The notes beneath the pieces were generated by a model. It did not search any database. It was given only the letters and a program-made list of their open reading frames with translations, and was not told the DNA's origin. Positions 53,770-64,000 of a stretch of 64,000 nt of DNA are shown here, one piece after another. Position numbers and translations under genes: made by a program. Positions within the stretch are counted from its first letter, which is position 1; every line of letters starts with the position of its first letter. This DNA is from Cardiobacteriaceae bacterium (lineage in GTDB: Bacteria; Pseudomonadota; Gammaproteobacteria; Cardiobacteriales; Cardiobacteriaceae), in contig JAFUTP010000053.1 of the NCBI GenBank assembly GCA_017484165.1, forward strand, positions 1-64,000, read 5' to 3'.

Positions 53770-56523
53770 ATGAATAACGCGATTGAAGTTTCGGGGGTTG
53801 AACATTTTTACGGTAAAAATCACGCCCTTCGCGGAGTTGATTTAGAGATTAAAGCGGGACGAGATTGCGTTTTTATCGGTGCTGACGGTGTTGGCAAATC
53901 GACGCTACTTTCTTTGATTGCTGGTAGTCGTATTTTGCAGCACGGTGAAATACGGGTTTTAGGGCTTAATCCGCGCAAAACTCGCGACCGTGATGAGCTA
54001 TCGCGTCGGGTTGCTTTTATGCCACAGGGCTTGGGGTTTAATCTTTATCCGACGCTTTCTATTGATGAAAATCTTGATTTTCATGCGCGGCTACTGGCAA
54101 CGCCTCGCCATATCCGCAATGAACTGATGGATAAATTGCTTACTGCGACGGGATTGATTGGATTTCGCTCTCGTGCGGCGGGTAAGCTTTCTGGCGGTAT
54201 GAAGCAGAAGTTGGGGCTTTGCTGTGCACTTTTGCGTCGTCCTGAAATTTTGATTTTGGACGAACCGACTACTGGGGTTGATCCGCTTTCCAGACGGCAA
54301 TTTTGGTCTTTGATACAGGATTTGCGCACGCAGTTACCTAATATGACGGTTTTAACCGCAACTGCTTATATCGATGAGGCGGTAAATTTTTCTGATATTG
54401 CGATTTTTGATGCGGGAAAAATTTTGCACTCGGGTGAAATTTCAAAGCTGATTGCTGATGATTTAGCCGAATGTTCTTCGTCTGTTACGGCATTGGAGCG
54501 GGTTTATAACCGTTATTTACCAGAAAATAAGCGTTCGATTGCAATTGTCAAATCACCGTTTATTTCCGTCTCATCCGAAAAGCCAGTTATTACAGCCGAG
54601 AGTTTATTAAAGAAGTTCGGTCAATTCACCGCGGTGAATAATGTCAGTTTTAGCATCAAGAGGGGCGAAATTTTTGGATTTTTAGGCTCAAATGGCTGCG
54701 GTAAATCAACCACGATGAAGATGCTGACAGGTCTGTTAGAGCCTGATGGCGGCAAAATTGAAATTTTATCTACTCCTGAAATTGGCTCGATGCTGGCGAA
54801 AAAAAGCGTTGGTTATATGTCGCAGAATTTTTCGCTTTATGAGGAAATTTCCCTGCGGGAGAATTTACAGCTGCATGCAACGCTTTACGGCATTGACCGC
54901 CAAACGGCAAAATCCCTTATAAATCAAGCACTTAACCAATATCAACTCGCTGATTTTGCCGATACATTACCGAAAAATTTGCCGCTTGGTATGCGCCAAC
55001 GCCTGCAACTTGCGGCAGCTTGTTTGCATAATCCGCAGATTTTGATTTTGGACGAGCCGACTTCGGGTGTTGATCCAGCGGCGCGGGATTTATTTTGGGT
55101 AGAGCTTTTACGGCTTTCTCGGGAGAAAAAAATCACTATTTTTGTTTCCACCCACTTTATGAATGAAGCTGCAAGATGCGACCGAATTTCTTTTATGCAT
55201 CGCGGAAAAGTTTTGGATATCGGCAGTCCTGATGAATTAGTTGAGAAGCAAAAAGTTAGCAATTTAGAAGAAGCTTTTATTAAATATCTCGAAATTGAAG
55301 AAAAAGAGTTTAATTCCAAGAATAAAAATACCGAAAGAGTGGAGAAAAAAAATCAAGAGAGTATAAAAAAATCTAATAAATCATATTTTGAATTTTTATT
55401 GCCATCTTTTATTCGCTTGATTTTTGCTTTTGCACGCCGTGAATTGATTGAATTATTCCGCGATCCCATTCGAATATTTTTTGCAATTTTTGGTCCCTTA
55501 CTGATTATTATCACGGGGGCAATGGCGATATCTTTTGATATCAAGTCAATTCCATTTGTGGTTGAGGATTTTGATAATTCCGACATATCACGCAAGCTGA
55601 TTGCTGAATATGAAAATTCGCCTTATTTCAAGCGTATTTATCCAAATGATAATAATCCTGTTGAGGAATTATTAAAGGCTGGAAAAGTTAAATTTATCCT
55701 TGATATATCGCCTAATTTTTCTAATGATGTAATTTCCAGAAATAATCAAGCACAACTTGGAATAATTATTGACGGAAGTATGCCGTTTATGGGGGAGAAT
55801 GTCCTTGCGCTTTCGCAGGCGGCAGCAAATTCTTATTTGCAGAAAATATACGCATCAGAGGGTAAAAATATTGAACAAAGAGTGCAAATTGAACCGCGCT
55901 ATGCCTATAATCCAGATTTTCAATCGGTATATGCGATGACACCTGGGATGATAACTTTGTCATTAGTTTTAGTTCCCGTAATGATGACCGCGCTAGGTGT
56001 TGCCAGAGAGCGAGAATTAGGCTCAATCGTCAATTGGTATTGCTCACCAGCCAGTGCTCTACAATATTTATTAGGCAAACAAATACCCTATTTCTGCTTT
56101 GCATTTGCATCATTTTTAATATTAGTTTTTGTAGCAATAGTGTTATATTCTGTGCCGATGAGGGGAAGTTTTTTGGCATTAGAGTGTGGTGCAATCTTAT
56201 TGATTTTAGCCGTAACAGGGTTTGGTTTATTTATTTCTGCTTTAATTCGTTCGCAAATTGCAGCAATGATATTTGCGGCAATGGCTTCGGTTATTCCCGC
56301 AATGAGCTTTTCAGGAATTATTTTTCCAATTTCGGCATTAACGGGAGGCGGCGCATTTGCGGCAAAAATCTTGCCAGCACCGCAATTTCAGAAAATAGTT
56401 TTGGGTTGTTTCACTAAGGGATATCAATTTTCGGATTTTTATTTAGAATACTTAATATTACTCACAAATTATTTTTTCTACTTATTTTTAGCAAGTATTT
56501 TGCTTAAAAAACAGGAGAAATAG
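53770..56523 (+). CDS. RbbA-like ABC transporter: two ATPase domains fused to a permease
   Basis: A 917-residue fusion. The first ABC ATPase (about residues 1-240) has Walker A GADGVGKST, signature KLSGGMKQKLG and Walker B LILDEPTTGVD. The second (about 275-505) has GSNGCGKST, an altered signature (LPLGMRQRLQ instead of LSGGQ) and LILDEPTSGVD. The C-terminal part (about 550-917) is an ABC-2 permease with six hydrophobic segments. This order and length match E. coli RbbA/YhiH (911 residues). The stop and the next ATG are adjacent, so the permease gene is coupled. Confidence 0.92.
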   Translation: MNNAIEVSGVEHFYGKNHALRGVDLEIKAGRDCVFIGADGVGKSTLLSLIAGSRILQHGEIRVLGLNPRKTRDRDELSRRVAFMPQGLGFNLYPTLSIDENLDFHARLLATPRHIRNELMDKLLTATGLIGFRSRAAGKLSGGMKQKLGLCCALLRRPEILILDEPTTGVDPLSRRQFWSLIQDLRTQLPNMTVLTATAYIDEAVNFSDIAIFDAGKILHSGEISKLIADDLAECSSSVTALERVYNRYLPENKRSIAIVKSPFISVSSEKPVITAESLLKKFGQFTAVNNVSFSIKRGEIFGFLGSNGCGKSTTMKMLTGLLEPDGGKIEILSTPEIGSMLAKKSVGYMSQNFSLYEEISLRENLQLHATLYGIDRQTAKSLINQALNQYQLADFADTLPKNLPLGMRQRLQLAAACLHNPQILILDEPTSGVDPAARDLFWVELLRLSREKKITIFVSTHFMNEAARCDRISFMHRGKVLDIGSPDELVEKQKVSNLEEAFIKYLEIEEKEFNSKNKNTERVEKKNQESIKKSNKSYFEFLLPSFIRLIFAFARRELIELFRDPIRIFFAIFGPLLIIITGAMAISFDIKSIPFVVEDFDNSDISRKLIAEYENSPYFKRIYPNDNNPVEELLKAGKVKFILDISPNFSNDVISRNNQAQLGIIIDGSMPFMGENVLALSQAAANSYLQKIYASEGKNIEQRVQIEPRYAYNPDFQSVYAMTPGMITLSLVLVPVMMTALGVARERELGSIVNWYCSPASALQYLLGKQIPYFCFAFASFLILVFVAIVLYSVPMRGSFLALECGAILLILAVTGFGLFISALIRSQIAAMIFAAMASVIPAMSFSGIIFPISALTGGGAFAAKILPAPQFQKIVLGCFTKGYQFSDFYLEYLILLTNYFFYLFLASILLKKQEK

Positions 56524-57648
56524 ATGCGAGATTATTTAAGAAATTTATATATTTTATCGGTCAAAGAGTGGAAAAGTTTTTGCTCCGATAAGATAATGAT
56601 GTTATTAGTTGTGTTAATTTTTTCTTTTTCGATTATTACCGTATCAAAATCAATTAGCACAGAGATAAAAAATGCCCGTGTTGCCCTAGTAGATGAAGAT
56701 AAAAGTTATATCTCGCGCAGAATAACTAATGCTATTCAAAAGCCATATTTTCAAACTCCAATACATTATTCCTCGCTTAAAGAGGCGCAATTTGCAATGG
56801 ATAGAGGTGAGGTTTTATTTATATTAGTCTTACCGCAAAACCTAGAACGCTATCTATTAAGCAATGAAAACATCACAATTCAAATCACAGCAGATGCAAC
56901 AGTGGTAAGTCAAGCGGGAGTTGGAATAAATTATTTATCGCAAATTATTGCCAAAGAGTTAAAAAAAATAAATCCAAAAAATGAAGAAGAGAGCATTTTT
57001 TCTGTTGCGACAGTGGTGAAATATAATCCAAATTTTAATGATACTTGGTATTTATCTTTAATGAATTTGGCGACTTTTATTTTTATGCTCTCGATGATGC
57101 TAGTAGGTGCGGCAATAATGCGAGAAAAAGAACGGGGAACAATGGCGCATTTATTAGTTTTGCCCGTAACCGCCGATGAAATTGCCTTGTCAAAAATTAT
57201 CGCCAACAGTGTAATTATCAACATCGCGGCAAGTTGCTCTTTATTTTTTGTAATTAAAGGAATTTTGCAGGTGGAAATTAACGGTTCAATCGGCTTATTT
57301 ATTCTCGCCACGACAATATTTTTATTTTCTGCCTGTGCATTTGGTGTTTTTTTAGCGACTTTAACGGGTTCATTACCGCAATTTGCACTTTTAATGATAC
57401 CTATTTTTATTGTTTTAAGGCTAATTTCAGGTGCTGAAACTCCAATTGATTCTATGCCTGATTTAATGCAAAGAGTTACAGAATTTTCACCGCAGACCCA
57501 TTTTGTGCGCTTAACCGCAATGATATTATTTCGAGACGCAACAGTGCAAATAATTTTGCCAGAGATACTAATAACTTTTGCAATGGGAGTGGTGTTTTTA
57601 TTGCTGGCTTTAAGTCGTTTTAGAATTATGCTTGATAAGTCAAATTAG
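56524..57648 (+). CDS. YhhJ-like ABC-2 permease
   Basis: A 374-residue ABC-2 type membrane subunit with an N-terminal transmembrane segment, a large extracytoplasmic domain (about 50-180) and five C-terminal segments. The MREKERGTMAHLLVLPV motif is typical of the family. It begins directly after the RbbA-like gene, as yhhJ follows rbbA in E. coli, and probably pairs with the permease half of that protein. Confidence 0.92.
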   Translation: MRDYLRNLYILSVKEWKSFCSDKIMMLLVVLIFSFSIITVSKSISTEIKNARVALVDEDKSYISRRITNAIQKPYFQTPIHYSSLKEAQFAMDRGEVLFILVLPQNLERYLLSNENITIQITADATVVSQAGVGINYLSQIIAKELKKINPKNEEESIFSVATVVKYNPNFNDTWYLSLMNLATFIFMLSMMLVGAAIMREKERGTMAHLLVLPVTADEIALSKIIANSVIINIAASCSLFFVIKGILQVEINGSIGLFILATTIFLFSACAFGVFLATLTGSLPQFALLMIPIFIVLRLISGAETPIDSMPDLMQRVTEFSPQTHFVRLTAMILFRDATVQIILPEILITFAMGVVFLLLALSRFRIMLDKSN

Positions 57649-57653
57649 GAGGA

Positions 57654-59084
57654 ATGATGAAAAAAAATAAGTTAAACAGTGCAATTTTTTTCGCCATTTT
57701 TACAAGCTTAATTTTAACCGCTTGTGAAAGACCGACAAATGCTCCTAATGTTGATTTGAATATTGAATTACCAGCTGAATTTGCTATGCAAGATGCAAAA
57801 AATAGCAAAGAGAGTATAGGTTTATGGTGGAATAATTTTCAAGATGGGAATTTAAGTCAAATTATTATAACCGCAATGGAAAATTCACCTGATGTTTTAG
57901 TTGCCGAACAAAGAATAAATGCTTATCAGGCAAGGGTAAAACTTGCGCAAGCTGATTTTTATCCGACTGTGGGAATGAATGCTAAAAATAATCTTTCAGG
58001 AATAAATATTGACTTGCCAAATGACAATATTGCTGACTTAAACTTAAACGAGAGAATTTATCAAAGACAAACGGCAATTGCTGCAAGTTGGGAAGGTGAT
58101 TTATTCGGCAAAAAAGCAGCAAACAGTGAAATTGCAAAATATGCACTAATTAGCGAAGAAGAAAAATTAAGAGCAATTAAAACTGCAATTGCGGCAAAAA
58201 TAGCAGTTTTATATTTTGACATTATTTATAACGAGCAAATGCTTAAAAATAATAATTCTCGCATTAAAGCGGCAAATGATTTAATTAACTACGGTGAAAA
58301 AAGATTTCAAGCAGGACAGGGTAAAATTGACGGTATTTTGGAACTCAAACGGCAAAAGGAAAATTTGCAAGCTATAAATGCCATTTTTACGGCAAATATT
58401 GCGAATGACAGGGAAGAAATTTCTCTCTTATCTGGGATAAAAAATGATGCGATAGTGATAAAAAATAATCACAAGAGTGAATATCAAAATCTCCCTCTTC
58501 CGCCAGCTGGTGAAAAGCCAGAAAATTTGCTTTATCGCCGACCTGATTTACTAATCGCAAGGAATATTTTAGCTATTTATGTGGCACAGAGAAAAATTGC
58601 GCTTGCGGATTTTTATCCAAGTATTAAATTAAATTTCTCTTTATTGGAAGGCAAAATATCGCTTGGAGGTGATATTTCAGCCCAAAATAATGTATCTGGC
58701 GGACTTATTGGACTGGATATAAATTTACCGATTTTTACCGCTGGAAGATTAAGCGAACAGCTAAAAATTAAAGATGCAGAAATATTAGAAGCAGCAGAGG
58801 AGTATAGAAAAAAACTGCTAACAGCTATATTTGAAGTCGATAAAGACTACCGCAATAGTTGGGCGTTAAATAAACAAGTTGAAAATTTACAAAAGAGTGT
58901 AGAAATTAGCCGTAAAAAATTAGCGGCTAACAAAGAACTTTTTCAATATGGAAACACTACTTTCGACAAAATTGCAACAAGTGAATTAGAACTGATTGAA
59001 GCGGAAAATAAATATTTTGAAAACCGCAATTTGTATATTAAAAGCCTAATCAATTTATATGTAGATTTAGGCGGAGAGTGGTAG
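57654..59084 (+). CDS. outer-membrane efflux lipoprotein, OprM/NodT type
   Basis: A 476-residue TolC-family channel lipoprotein with lipobox LILTAC. The two OEP repeats are visible (residues about 60-250 and 280-470), with LLYRRPDLLIARNIL, ALADFYPSIKLNFSLLEG, and a glycine-rich GGLIGLDINLPIFTAGRL between them. AGGAGG precedes two overlapping ATG codons. It lies five bases after the permease gene and would connect the ABC exporter to the outside. The usual HlyD-type adaptor is missing from the operon. Confidence 0.93.
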   Translation: MMKKNKLNSAIFFAIFTSLILTACERPTNAPNVDLNIELPAEFAMQDAKNSKESIGLWWNNFQDGNLSQIIITAMENSPDVLVAEQRINAYQARVKLAQADFYPTVGMNAKNNLSGINIDLPNDNIADLNLNERIYQRQTAIAASWEGDLFGKKAANSEIAKYALISEEEKLRAIKTAIAAKIAVLYFDIIYNEQMLKNNNSRIKAANDLINYGEKRFQAGQGKIDGILELKRQKENLQAINAIFTANIANDREEISLLSGIKNDAIVIKNNHKSEYQNLPLPPAGEKPENLLYRRPDLLIARNILAIYVAQRKIALADFYPSIKLNFSLLEGKISLGGDISAQNNVSGGLIGLDINLPIFTAGRLSEQLKIKDAEILEAAEEYRKKLLTAIFEVDKDYRNSWALNKQVENLQKSVEISRKKLAANKELFQYGNTTFDKIATSELELIEAENKYFENRNLYIKSLINLYVDLGGEW

Positions 59085-59108
59085 AAAAAACCAAACAGTA
59101 GAAAAATA

Positions 59109-59140
59109 AAAATCCGCCGAAATAAAAAACGGCGGATTTT
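59109..59140 (+). terminator. terminator of the ABC exporter operon
   Basis: AAAATCCGCCG/CGGCGGATTTT stem with a ten-base loop, 25 bases after the last stop codon. Confidence 0.85.
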
Positions 59141-59158
59141 GTTTTGCAAATAAATACA

Positions 59159-59268
59159 GGGCGCATCTAAATTTATTTTTTTACCATCGTCATCCTGAAC
59201 GAAGCGAAGGATCTGCCGATAAGAGATTTTTCGCCTACGGCTCAAAATAACGAATTTTTAGAAACGCC
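59159..59268 (+). mobile_element. MITE-like element, copy 6
   Basis: A 110-base copy, core 59188-59252, flanked by ATACA at 59154-59158 and 59269-59273. It lies between the exporter terminator and the convergent guaB. Confidence 0.87.
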
Positions 59269-59324
59269 ATACAAATAACTGAATTTGTAGATACAAAACA
59301 GGATACGCTCCCGCGCGCCGCGGG

Positions 59325-60927
<1,603 letters not shown>

Positions 60928-60939
<12 letters not shown>

Positions 60940-62022
60940 ATCAATCGTTTTCAAACTTAAACTGTTTTTATGGCGAAATTCAAACAGCAAGTTTTTTAAG
61001 TTCAGTGCATGTTGAGCTTCAAAACCATTAGGAGAAAGCAACTTCATCCCCGAACTGGTTTCATCATTGCAATTGATTCTTTTATGTTCAAAATCACCGT
61101 TTGCCGAACTCGTGCGCAAATCTTGCTGGCAATAAACCTTGTCATCGGCAAGATATTCAATTAAATAACTCGAACCTTCTGCGGTTTCATAAGCATTGAC
61201 ATATTGCAAAGCATTTTGTCTATCAGCAGAAAAATAGAAATCGGTTACGAACATTTCATCTTCTTCGAAATGAATTTGCATAACTTGGCTGTTATCTTGA
61301 ATGTTATCCGTTAAGTTGTTATCTGGCTCGCTCAAATCCAAAAAATAAAAAACAATTTTCTTTTTATCTTCCGTAAAGTCGATACTCAACAAATCTTTCA
61401 CTGCCCGCTGATTATGTTTGTCAATTGCTTGGATTTTCTGCTCTATTTCTTTACCTTGTGCTGAACTGAAATCTAGCATCTGCCCACGGAAAGTTTTAAT
61501 GTCGCTTTCTGGGTCGTTACTATCTTTATGGTTAAACAGATGCGGGAAAAAGTCCTTGGCATAAAAATTAAAAGTATCCAAATACTTTTGACCGTAATTC
61601 GGATTTGCAGCAGTCAAATTTTCTGGAATGCTGCGAGTGTGATTGGATAAATAATAAATTCGCTCTTCTTTTTTGCCTGAATATAAATTGTCGTTACGGT
61701 AGAAAAATAGCGGTTTTTCCTGCGTATCGAATAAGTATTCACGGTAAAACTTCTGCGCGGCTAAATTAAAACTTTCACGGATTAAATAAACCTGCTTCTC
61801 ATCTTGTTTTTCACGGTAAAAAAGCTCAACTTTTCGCTCACAAATTCCCAGTGCTGCCACATTTTCTTTCTGCTGCAATAGAAGCTTTTTCTGGCTAGTT
61901 TTTGCCTCATTTTGCGCTTGTTGATAAATTTTGCGGATATTTTGAATTTCTTGATTGTCCGCAGCGAAAGAGAGGTTTTTCCAACCGAAAACCGCTATCA
62001 GAATTAAAAACAAATGTCTCAT
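60928..62022 (-). CDS. secreted protein of unknown function, 3' end provided by a MITE
   Basis: A 364-residue protein with a signal peptide (MRHLFLILIAVFGWKNLSFA) and no recognised domain. The mature part begins with IRKIYQQAQNEAK and has four to five cysteines and acidic, aromatic-rich stretches. Its start and a YREYLFDTQEKPLFF segment resemble the shorter protein at 349-840. The last codons (Gly-Arg-Ile-stop) are read from MITE copy 7 inserted at the 3' end, so the original C-terminus has been replaced. Function is unknown. Confidence 0.72.
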
Positions 62023-62050
62023 TTCTCTATCAATCCTAGAAATTTCTTAT

Positions 62051-62168
62051 TGGTGTATCTAAATTTAGGATTAGTTCTATTTTTTTACCCTCGTCATCCT
62101 GAACGCAGCGAAGGATCTCCGAGAGATTTTTCGCCTACGGCTCAAAATGACGAATTTTTAGACACGCT
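62051..62168 (+). mobile_element. MITE-like element, copy 8
   Basis: A 118-base copy, core 62092-62152 (slightly shortened), flanked by CTTAT at 62046-62050 and 62169-62173. Confidence 0.85.
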
Positions 62169-62173
62169 CTTAT

Positions 62174-62203
62174 AAAAAAACCGCCCGTTTGACACGGGCG
62201 GTT
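62174..62203 (-). terminator. terminator of hpf
   Basis: ACCGCCCGT/ACGGGCGGT stem with a five-base loop; the minus strand continues into a run of seven T. Confidence 0.9.
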
Positions 62204-62222
62204 CGCTTTTATTTAACCGACT

Positions 62223-62627
62223 TTATGCATCACCATATTGCTTTGCATATTCTTCGGACAAATCAAGCCAGACTTCTTCTTCTTCTGTTAATTTTTCGCT
62301 TTGATTGAAATCCACACCGTGAGCGGCTTCTTTTTTCAAAACCGCTTCGGCACGACCTTTACTGCGACGAAGTTGTTTTTCCAAAACATCTTCCAGTAAA
62401 TTCAAAGCTTGATACATATCGTCGTGGCGAGCTGTTCCGTGAATTGAGCCTCCGTGTTCTAAATGCAAAGTTGCATCGACGATTTTTTCGTGTTTTTCTG
62501 TTTGCAAAGTAACCTGGGCATTATTGACTTGCGGATGGCGTTGAGCGAGTTTGTCCAAGATAACGCCGACCTGCTCACGCATTGCATCGCTGATGTCGAG
62601 ATGCTTTCCAGTAAGATTGAATTGCAT
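62223..62627 (-). CDS. hpf: ribosome hibernation promoting factor
   Basis: Small ribosome-binding protein that promotes 100S dimers and protects idle ribosomes. The 134 residues contain the beta-alpha-beta fold of the HPF/YfiA family: MQFNLTGKHLDISDAMREQV, HLEHGGSIHGTARHDDMYQAL and DVLEKQLRRSKGR. A 35-residue acidic tail after the core is longer than in E. coli HPF (95 residues) but shorter than long-form HPF. AGGAG precedes the ATG. rpoN and pts genes, its frequent neighbours, are absent. Confidence 0.93.
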   Translation of the reverse strand: MQFNLTGKHLDISDAMREQVGVILDKLAQRHPQVNNAQVTLQTEKHEKIVDATLHLEHGGSIHGTARHDDMYQALNLLEDVLEKQLRRSKGRAEAVLKKEAAHGVDFNQSEKLTEEEEVWLDLSEEYAKQYGDA

Positions 62628-62791
62628 AGAAATCTCCTGTTTATGAATTATTTGCAGCCTTGCTGCGCCGCTAATTTAGCACTTTTCAGCATTCAAATTG
62701 CGGATTTTCTTTTAAGTTTTCAAACATCTTTGTTGTATTAAAAACACAAAAGCCGCAAAGGAAAATACGGTTTTCTCTGATAAATCTCTAA

Positions 62792-62913
62792 CGAGCGCAT
62801 CCCAATTTATGGTTAGTTCCTTATTTCCGCGTCATCCTGAGCGTAGCGAAGGAACTGCTGATAGAGATTTTTCGCATACGGCTCAAAATGACGAATTTCG
62901 TAGATGAGCCCTA
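62792..62913 (+). mobile_element. MITE-like element, copy 9
   Basis: About 122 bases, core 62830-62893. A 12-base direct repeat ATAAATCTCTAA flanks it at 62780-62791 and 62914-62925, longer than the 4-5 bp seen at most other copies. The exact ends are therefore uncertain. Confidence 0.8.
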
Positions 62914-62921
62914 ATAAATCT

Positions 62922-63863
62922 CTAATAGAAATAAGTCGTTTTGGCATCAGCTTGCGCATCACTAGCGATGAAATTAACGGTTTCGTCAAATGTTTTTTCC
63001 TTCCAGAATTTATTTATCTCCGCTGCTACCGCTTCGGCATTGTCCATATGCAGATGATGACCGCCAGATAAGCGTTTAACTTGAATATCGCGAGTTGCCT
63101 CGTATCTTGCTTGCAAAAACGGCATTTGCGGCGCATGCCCTTGGTCGGCTTCAATCATCAACACGCTTGCGGTAATTTCACGCATAAAACTCAACACTTG
63201 TTCTTCTGAAAACGCCGATGGCTGCCAAAAACGCAATCTACGGTCGCTAACAAACTGCCAACCGTTGGGAGTTTCTTGCAAAGAGCGGCGCAGTAAGAGT
63301 TCGGCGTTTTCAGGTTTCATTGCGCCTACTTGCAGACGCGCACGGATTAAGGCTTCTAAATCGTGTTGGCGACCAGAACGGCTTACGCGGTAATCCAAAT
63401 TAGGAAATAAACGCCGAACCCGCGCAGGAATTGGATCGTTATCCGAATTTATCCGCGAACCGTAAAGCTCGATGCAAACCATTCTTCCGACTTGTTCGGG
63501 AAAACATCCCGCGTAAAAGGAAGCAATTGCCGAGCCAAGCGAATGAGTGAGTAAATCGAATTTCTTAATTCCCAAAGCATCGGCAATGTGATAGAGGTCA
63601 TATAAATAATCCCCGAAATGACAACCGCCACCGAGCGGACGATGCTGCGAATGTCCGTGTCCAGCAAGCTCAATTGCCAAAATATTGATATCGGGATTTT
63701 CGGCGAGTAGATATGGCGCAAGGCGAGCAAAACTCATTGCATTGTCAAGCCAGCCGTGCAAAGCGATAACCGTATGTTTGCCCTTACCGTAACGCAAAGC
63801 CGTTAAGCGAATATGCGGTAAGTCGATGATGATTTCCTCAAAATTTTCTTGTGCTGCGGTCAT
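62922..63863 (-). CDS. alpha/beta hydrolase
   Basis: A 313-residue alpha/beta-hydrolase-fold protein. The oxyanion region ALHGWLDNAMSFARLAPYL, ELAGHGHSQHRPLGG, the nucleophile Ser in LLTHSLGSAIASF, an acid in MIEADQGHAP and the final His in SGGHHLHMDN are visible. The family includes esterases, epoxide hydrolases and similar enzymes; it resembles the eukaryotic serine hydrolase-like (SERHL) group. The substrate is unknown. MITE copies 9 and 10 lie on both sides. Confidence 0.87.
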   Translation of the reverse strand: MTAAQENFEEIIIDLPHIRLTALRYGKGKHTVIALHGWLDNAMSFARLAPYLLAENPDINILAIELAGHGHSQHRPLGGGCHFGDYLYDLYHIADALGIKKFDLLTHSLGSAIASFYAGCFPEQVGRMVCIELYGSRINSDNDPIPARVRRLFPNLDYRVSRSGRQHDLEALIRARLQVGAMKPENAELLLRRSLQETPNGWQFVSDRRLRFWQPSAFSEEQVLSFMREITASVLMIEADQGHAPQMPFLQARYEATRDIQVKRLSGGHHLHMDNAEAVAAEINKFWKEKTFDETVNFIASDAQADAKTTYFY

Positions 63864-63964
63864 TTTTTGTGTTCCTTACTGTGTTCCTTAAAAATTCAGA
63901 AAACGCGAGATTTTAATTTTTTTACCGCTGCTAGCGAGTTTTCACTAAATCGTCAAGAACTAAT

Positions 63965-64000
63965 AGACATCTAAATTTAGTGCAGTCCTATTTTTTTACT
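63965..64000 (+). mobile_element. MITE-like element, copy 10, cut by the window end
   Basis: The sequence GACATCTAAATTTAGTGCAG followed by TCCTATTTTTTTAC matches the left end of copies 2 and 8. The core lies beyond the window. Confidence 0.65.

Overview
The window is a contiguous, AT-rich stretch of bacterial chromosome that looks gammaproteobacterial. The ffh-ypjD-corB order, lgt near thyA, yqcC, hemG, tolQRA and an OpgG/OpgD-type glucan protein all fit that class. A PilY1/PilC-type pilus adhesin and an HMW1C-type N-glucosyltransferase suggest a host-associated, piliated organism. A Cardiobacteriales-like lineage is one possibility, but I cannot prove the genus. No rRNA, tRNA, CRISPR array or complete insertion sequence was seen.

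Layout. 1-5651: a truncated AAA-ATPase gene, a small secreted protein, ffh, ypjD, corB and a membrane protein. 5848-8101: pyrG, then a two-gene small-ORF cassette whose second gene is frameshifted. 8312-13564: a 1750-codon pilY1 homologue with a run of 12 C just after its start codon and 18 A upstream. 13840-18570: a glycosyltransferase, scpA-scpB, and thyA/(membrane protein)/lgt on the other strand. 18677-24065: yqcC-uvrB, convergent with a gshB-galE-ORF-hemG cluster. 24217-27483: opgD-like gene and thrC. 27523-36172: a cell-wall region with an MliC-like lipoprotein, three lytic transglycosylases, a DUF2147 protein, a two-component system and a secreted protein that shares a paired-cysteine module with two of the transglycosylases. 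36185-45238: queH, rluA, a Bcr-type exporter, a His/Pro-rich lipoprotein, an acetyltransferase, a frameshifted aldo/keto reductase, an orphan trpB, a ZIP transporter and metY. 45260-50605: menA, tolQRA, a UbiM-like hydroxylase and an exported flavodoxin-fold protein. 50668-53697: a family-2 glycosyltransferase, a decayed ketoacyl-synthase remnant and the HMW1C-type glucosyltransferase. 53770-59084: an RbbA/YhhJ-type ABC exporter with an outer-membrane lipoprotein. 59325-63863: guaB, a secreted protein, hpf and an alpha/beta hydrolase.

A family of non-coding elements of about 105-122 bp is scattered through the window (nine complete copies and one cut by the window end). They have inverted termini (GGGCGCATCTAAA-type), an internal imperfect palindrome and short, mostly 4-5 bp, flanking direct repeats, so they look like MITEs moved by a transposase not encoded here. 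One copy split a transcription terminator and created a false start codon for scpA. Another supplies the stop codon of the gene at 60928-62022.

The points of most interest are the probable slipped-strand phase variation of pilY1, a possible functional link between the N-glucosyltransferase and the sequon-rich linker of PilY1, the MITE family and its effects on genes, and the paired-cysteine module in the transglycosylase region.
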